This document shows positions 5,652-7,460 of a DNA stretch of 7,460 nucleotides, one piece after another. The stretch covers positions 1 to 7,460 of the forward strand of contig JAIDJD010000166.1 of assembly GCA_029052375.1 (NCBI GenBank), in the 5' to 3' direction. The translations under genes were made by a program, and so were the position numbers. The stretch's first letter is position 1, and the number at the start of each line of letters is the position of its first letter. The stretch is from Duncaniella sp. (GTDB lineage: Bacteria; Bacteroidota; Bacteroidia; Bacteroidales; Muribaculaceae). The notes below the pieces were generated by a model. That model saw nothing but the letters and a program-made list of their open reading frames with translations. It did no database searches and was not told the origin of the DNA.

Positions 5652-7255
5652 AAAAACTGCTCTGTGCCATCCTCGCCTCGGGCGTGGTGGCGCTCTCGGC
5701 CTCGCTGAATGCCCAGAAGAAAATCACACTCGACCCGGCGCGCAAGGTGGCGCTCGCCGAACAGATTATCTCAAACTTCTATGTAGACCCCATAGACACC
5801 GCCCGAGTGGTGGAGGAGGCCATCAAGGCAATGCTCAAGACGCTCGACCCCCACTCGCTGTACAGCAACGCCGAGGAGACCCGCGAGCTCAACGAGCCTC
5901 TCGAGGGAAACTTCTCGGGCATCGGCATCCGTTTCCAGATGATGCAGGACACCGTATATGTGGTAGAGGCCATCGGCGGCGGCCCCTCCGAGCAGGTGGG
6001 CATCCATCCCGGCGACCGTATCCTCTCGTGCAACGACACGGTGATGGCCGGCGTCAAGCTCAGGAATCCTGATATCCTCCGCCTGCTGCGCGGGCCCAAG
6101 GGCACGGTGGCCAACCTCAAGGTGGTGCGCCGCGGCGTGGGACGTCCCCTCGAGTTCCGCGTGGTGCGCGACGACATACCTATATATTCCGTCGACGCCT
6201 CTTATATGGTCAGCGACTCCGTGGGCTTCATATCCATAGCCCGCTTCGGCGAGACCACGGCCCGCGAGCTGCGCGAGGCCATGGCCAGGCTGAGAGGGGA
6301 GGGGATGCGCCACCTGGTGCTCGACCTCTCGGACAACGGCGGCGGATACCTGCGCTCGGCAACCGACATCGCCTCGATGTTCCTGCGCAAGGGCGACCTC
6401 GTGGTCTATACCGAGTCGCCTAAGGGCGGACGCAGCCAGTATGTGGCCGAGGAGGACGGCGAGTTTCTCGACGGGCGCCTGGTGGTCATCGTCAACCGCA
6501 ACTCGGCCTCGGCAAGCGAAATCCTCGCCGGAGCGGTCCAGGACAACGACCGCGGCGTCATCGTCGGCGTGCGTTCGTTCGGCAAGGGACTTGTCCAGCG
6601 GCCATTCCCGTTTCCCGACGGCTCGATGATACGCCTCACTGTCTCGCGCTATTACACTCCCTCTGGGCGGTGTATCCAGCGCCCCTATACAGACGGAGAC
6701 GACCCTGACTACCGCAACGACATACTCAAGCGCCTCGAGAGCGGCGAGCTGACATCGGCAGACTCGGTCCACTTTCCCGACTCGCTCAAGCGCCAGACAG
6801 TCCATCTCGGGCGCACCGTATATGGCGGGGGCGGCATAATGCCAGACCGCTTTGTGCCTGTCGACACCACATATTACAGCGAATATCTACGCGACCTCAT
6901 AGCGCGCGGCACCCTTAGCGGATACTGCGTGGAATATGTGGACGACAACAGAGACAGCCTCCTTGCCCGCTATCCCGCCGAGGCTGACTTTCTCGGTGGC
7001 TTCGATGTTGCAGAACCGCTCCTTGAAGGTCTCAGGCTCCGGGCCGACCGCGACAGCATCACGCGCAACGCGGAGCAGTTCGAACGCTCGCTCCCCGTCA
7101 TCAAGGGCAACCTCAAAGGTCTCATTGGCCGCGACCTCTACGACCAGTCTACCTATTATAAGGTGATGAACCTCCTGAAGCCTCCGTTCGTGACGGCCGT
7201 CTCTCTCGCATCAGACCCCGCGCTATACCGCGAATACCTGCCCGAAGAGAGATGA
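5648..7255 (+). CDS. S41 family C-terminal processing peptidase, exported
   Basis: This 535-aa protein belongs to the C-terminal processing (Ctp/Prc) peptidases, which trim or degrade envelope proteins from the C-terminus. Residues 1-22 form a Sec signal peptide (MKK, hydrophobic core, cleavage likely after SLNA). Cys6 is not in a lipobox, so a soluble periplasmic protein is expected. A PDZ domain spans about 83-175, including GIGIRF and the HPGDRI loop. The protease core has DLSDNGGG (226-233) and NRNSASASE; Ser288, Lys313 in FGKGLVQ and Gln317 fit the Ser-Lys-Gln arrangement and its 25-residue spacing. VYGGGGIMPD (391-400) is a further family signature. The C-terminal 130 residues are a family extension of unknown role. 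The ATG overlaps the coaD stop (ATGA). Substrates cannot be inferred; the operon is likely one of convenience. Confidence 0.93.
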   Translation: MKKLLCAILASGVVALSASLNAQKKITLDPARKVALAEQIISNFYVDPIDTARVVEEAIKAMLKTLDPHSLYSNAEETRELNEPLEGNFSGIGIRFQMMQDTVYVVEAIGGGPSEQVGIHPGDRILSCNDTVMAGVKLRNPDILRLLRGPKGTVANLKVVRRGVGRPLEFRVVRDDIPIYSVDASYMVSDSVGFISIARFGETTARELREAMARLRGEGMRHLVLDLSDNGGGYLRSATDIASMFLRKGDLVVYTESPKGGRSQYVAEEDGEFLDGRLVVIVNRNSASASEILAGAVQDNDRGVIVGVRSFGKGLVQRPFPFPDGSMIRLTVSRYYTPSGRCIQRPYTDGDDPDYRNDILKRLESGELTSADSVHFPDSLKRQTVHLGRTVYGGGGIMPDRFVPVDTTYYSEYLRDLIARGTLSGYCVEYVDDNRDSLLARYPAEADFLGGFDVAEPLLEGLRLRADRDSITRNAEQFERSLPVIKGNLKGLIGRDLYDQSTYYKVMNLLKPPFVTAVSLASDPALYREYLPEER

Positions 7256-7265
7256 CATTCGCCAT

Positions 7266-7312
7266 AAACCAACCTGCCCCCGCCTATACCGACGGGGGCA
7301 GGTTGGTTTTTT
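7266..7312 (+). terminator. Strong intrinsic terminator after the protease gene
   Basis: A perfect 17-bp stem (7266-7282 with 7293-7309) encloses a 10-nt loop and runs into six T residues ending at 7312. It lies 10 nt after the protease stop and should end the parE-coaD-protease transcript. Only three A residues precede the stem, so termination from the right is less favoured. Confidence 0.95.
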
Positions 7313-7460
7313 GCGGAGGAGGGTAGGGGGGGAGATTTCTTTAGTGGCAGTGCGGTGATGTTCTTTTTATGATGGAGGCAGAGTTTTTTTAGAGTGCCGG
7401 GTGGGGTTGGCTGGTATTTTTTCTTTCAGGTTTCTGGCTTGGGGCGGGATGAGGCTTGGG
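7313..7460. other. Gene-free G/T-rich right flank
   Basis: No supported reading frame, RNA or promoter is visible. The plus strand is rich in G and T with several G runs (for example around 7320-7332 and 7440-7460) and two T runs without a preceding stem. It mirrors the C/A bias of the left flank, but I see no shared repeat between the two. Confidence 0.5.

Noticed and set aside
5771..6805. An open minus-strand frame of 344 codons
   Set aside because: It is antisense to the S41 protease and has no domain or start context.

Overview
The window looks like chromosomal DNA from a GC-rich member of the order Bacteroidales. This rests on two promoters with the Bacteroidetes form (TTTG, 19-20 nt, TAnnTTTG), the absence of Shine-Dalgarno sequences, and the protein types: the Bacteroidetes form of GlmU, a Bacteroidetes-type ParE, and a short CoaD. 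A family or genus cannot be fixed from the sequence; Muribaculaceae-like or Alistipes-like GC content is only a guess.

Layout. Bases 1-170 hold no gene; they are C/A-rich and include a 19-bp tandem repeat. Bases about 438 to 175, on the minus strand, form a transcription unit with no protein: a near-perfect promoter, about 264 nt of strongly structured RNA, and an intrinsic terminator. Bases 450-643 are AT-rich and lie between this unit and the rightward genes. Five plus-strand genes fill 644-7255. A 17-bp terminator hairpin follows, and the last 148 bases are G-rich with no gene.

The five genes form two likely transcription units. The first carries a GlmU-family sugar-nucleotide enzyme (644-1795) and a PLP-dependent aminotransferase (1865-3064), and ends at a GC-rich terminator at 3088-3124. 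The second starts from a promoter whose -33 box lies in that terminator's T-tract. It carries topoisomerase IV subunit B (parE), pantetheine-phosphate adenylyltransferase (coaD) and an exported S41 C-terminal processing protease, with a 15-nt gap and then an ATGA overlap. These are housekeeping functions: cell-wall precursor supply, amino-acid metabolism, chromosome decatenation, coenzyme A synthesis and envelope proteolysis. I see no mobile element, CRISPR array, tRNA or rRNA.

The most interesting part is the minus-strand RNA. It matches no RNA whose hallmark sequences I can check (tmRNA, RNase P RNA, SRP RNA). It can form two mutually exclusive folds: a nested 5' domain, or a 17-bp long-range stem that also competes with the terminator. 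Bacteroidales-1 RNA, a family known for this kind of promoter and terminator, is the first thing to test.
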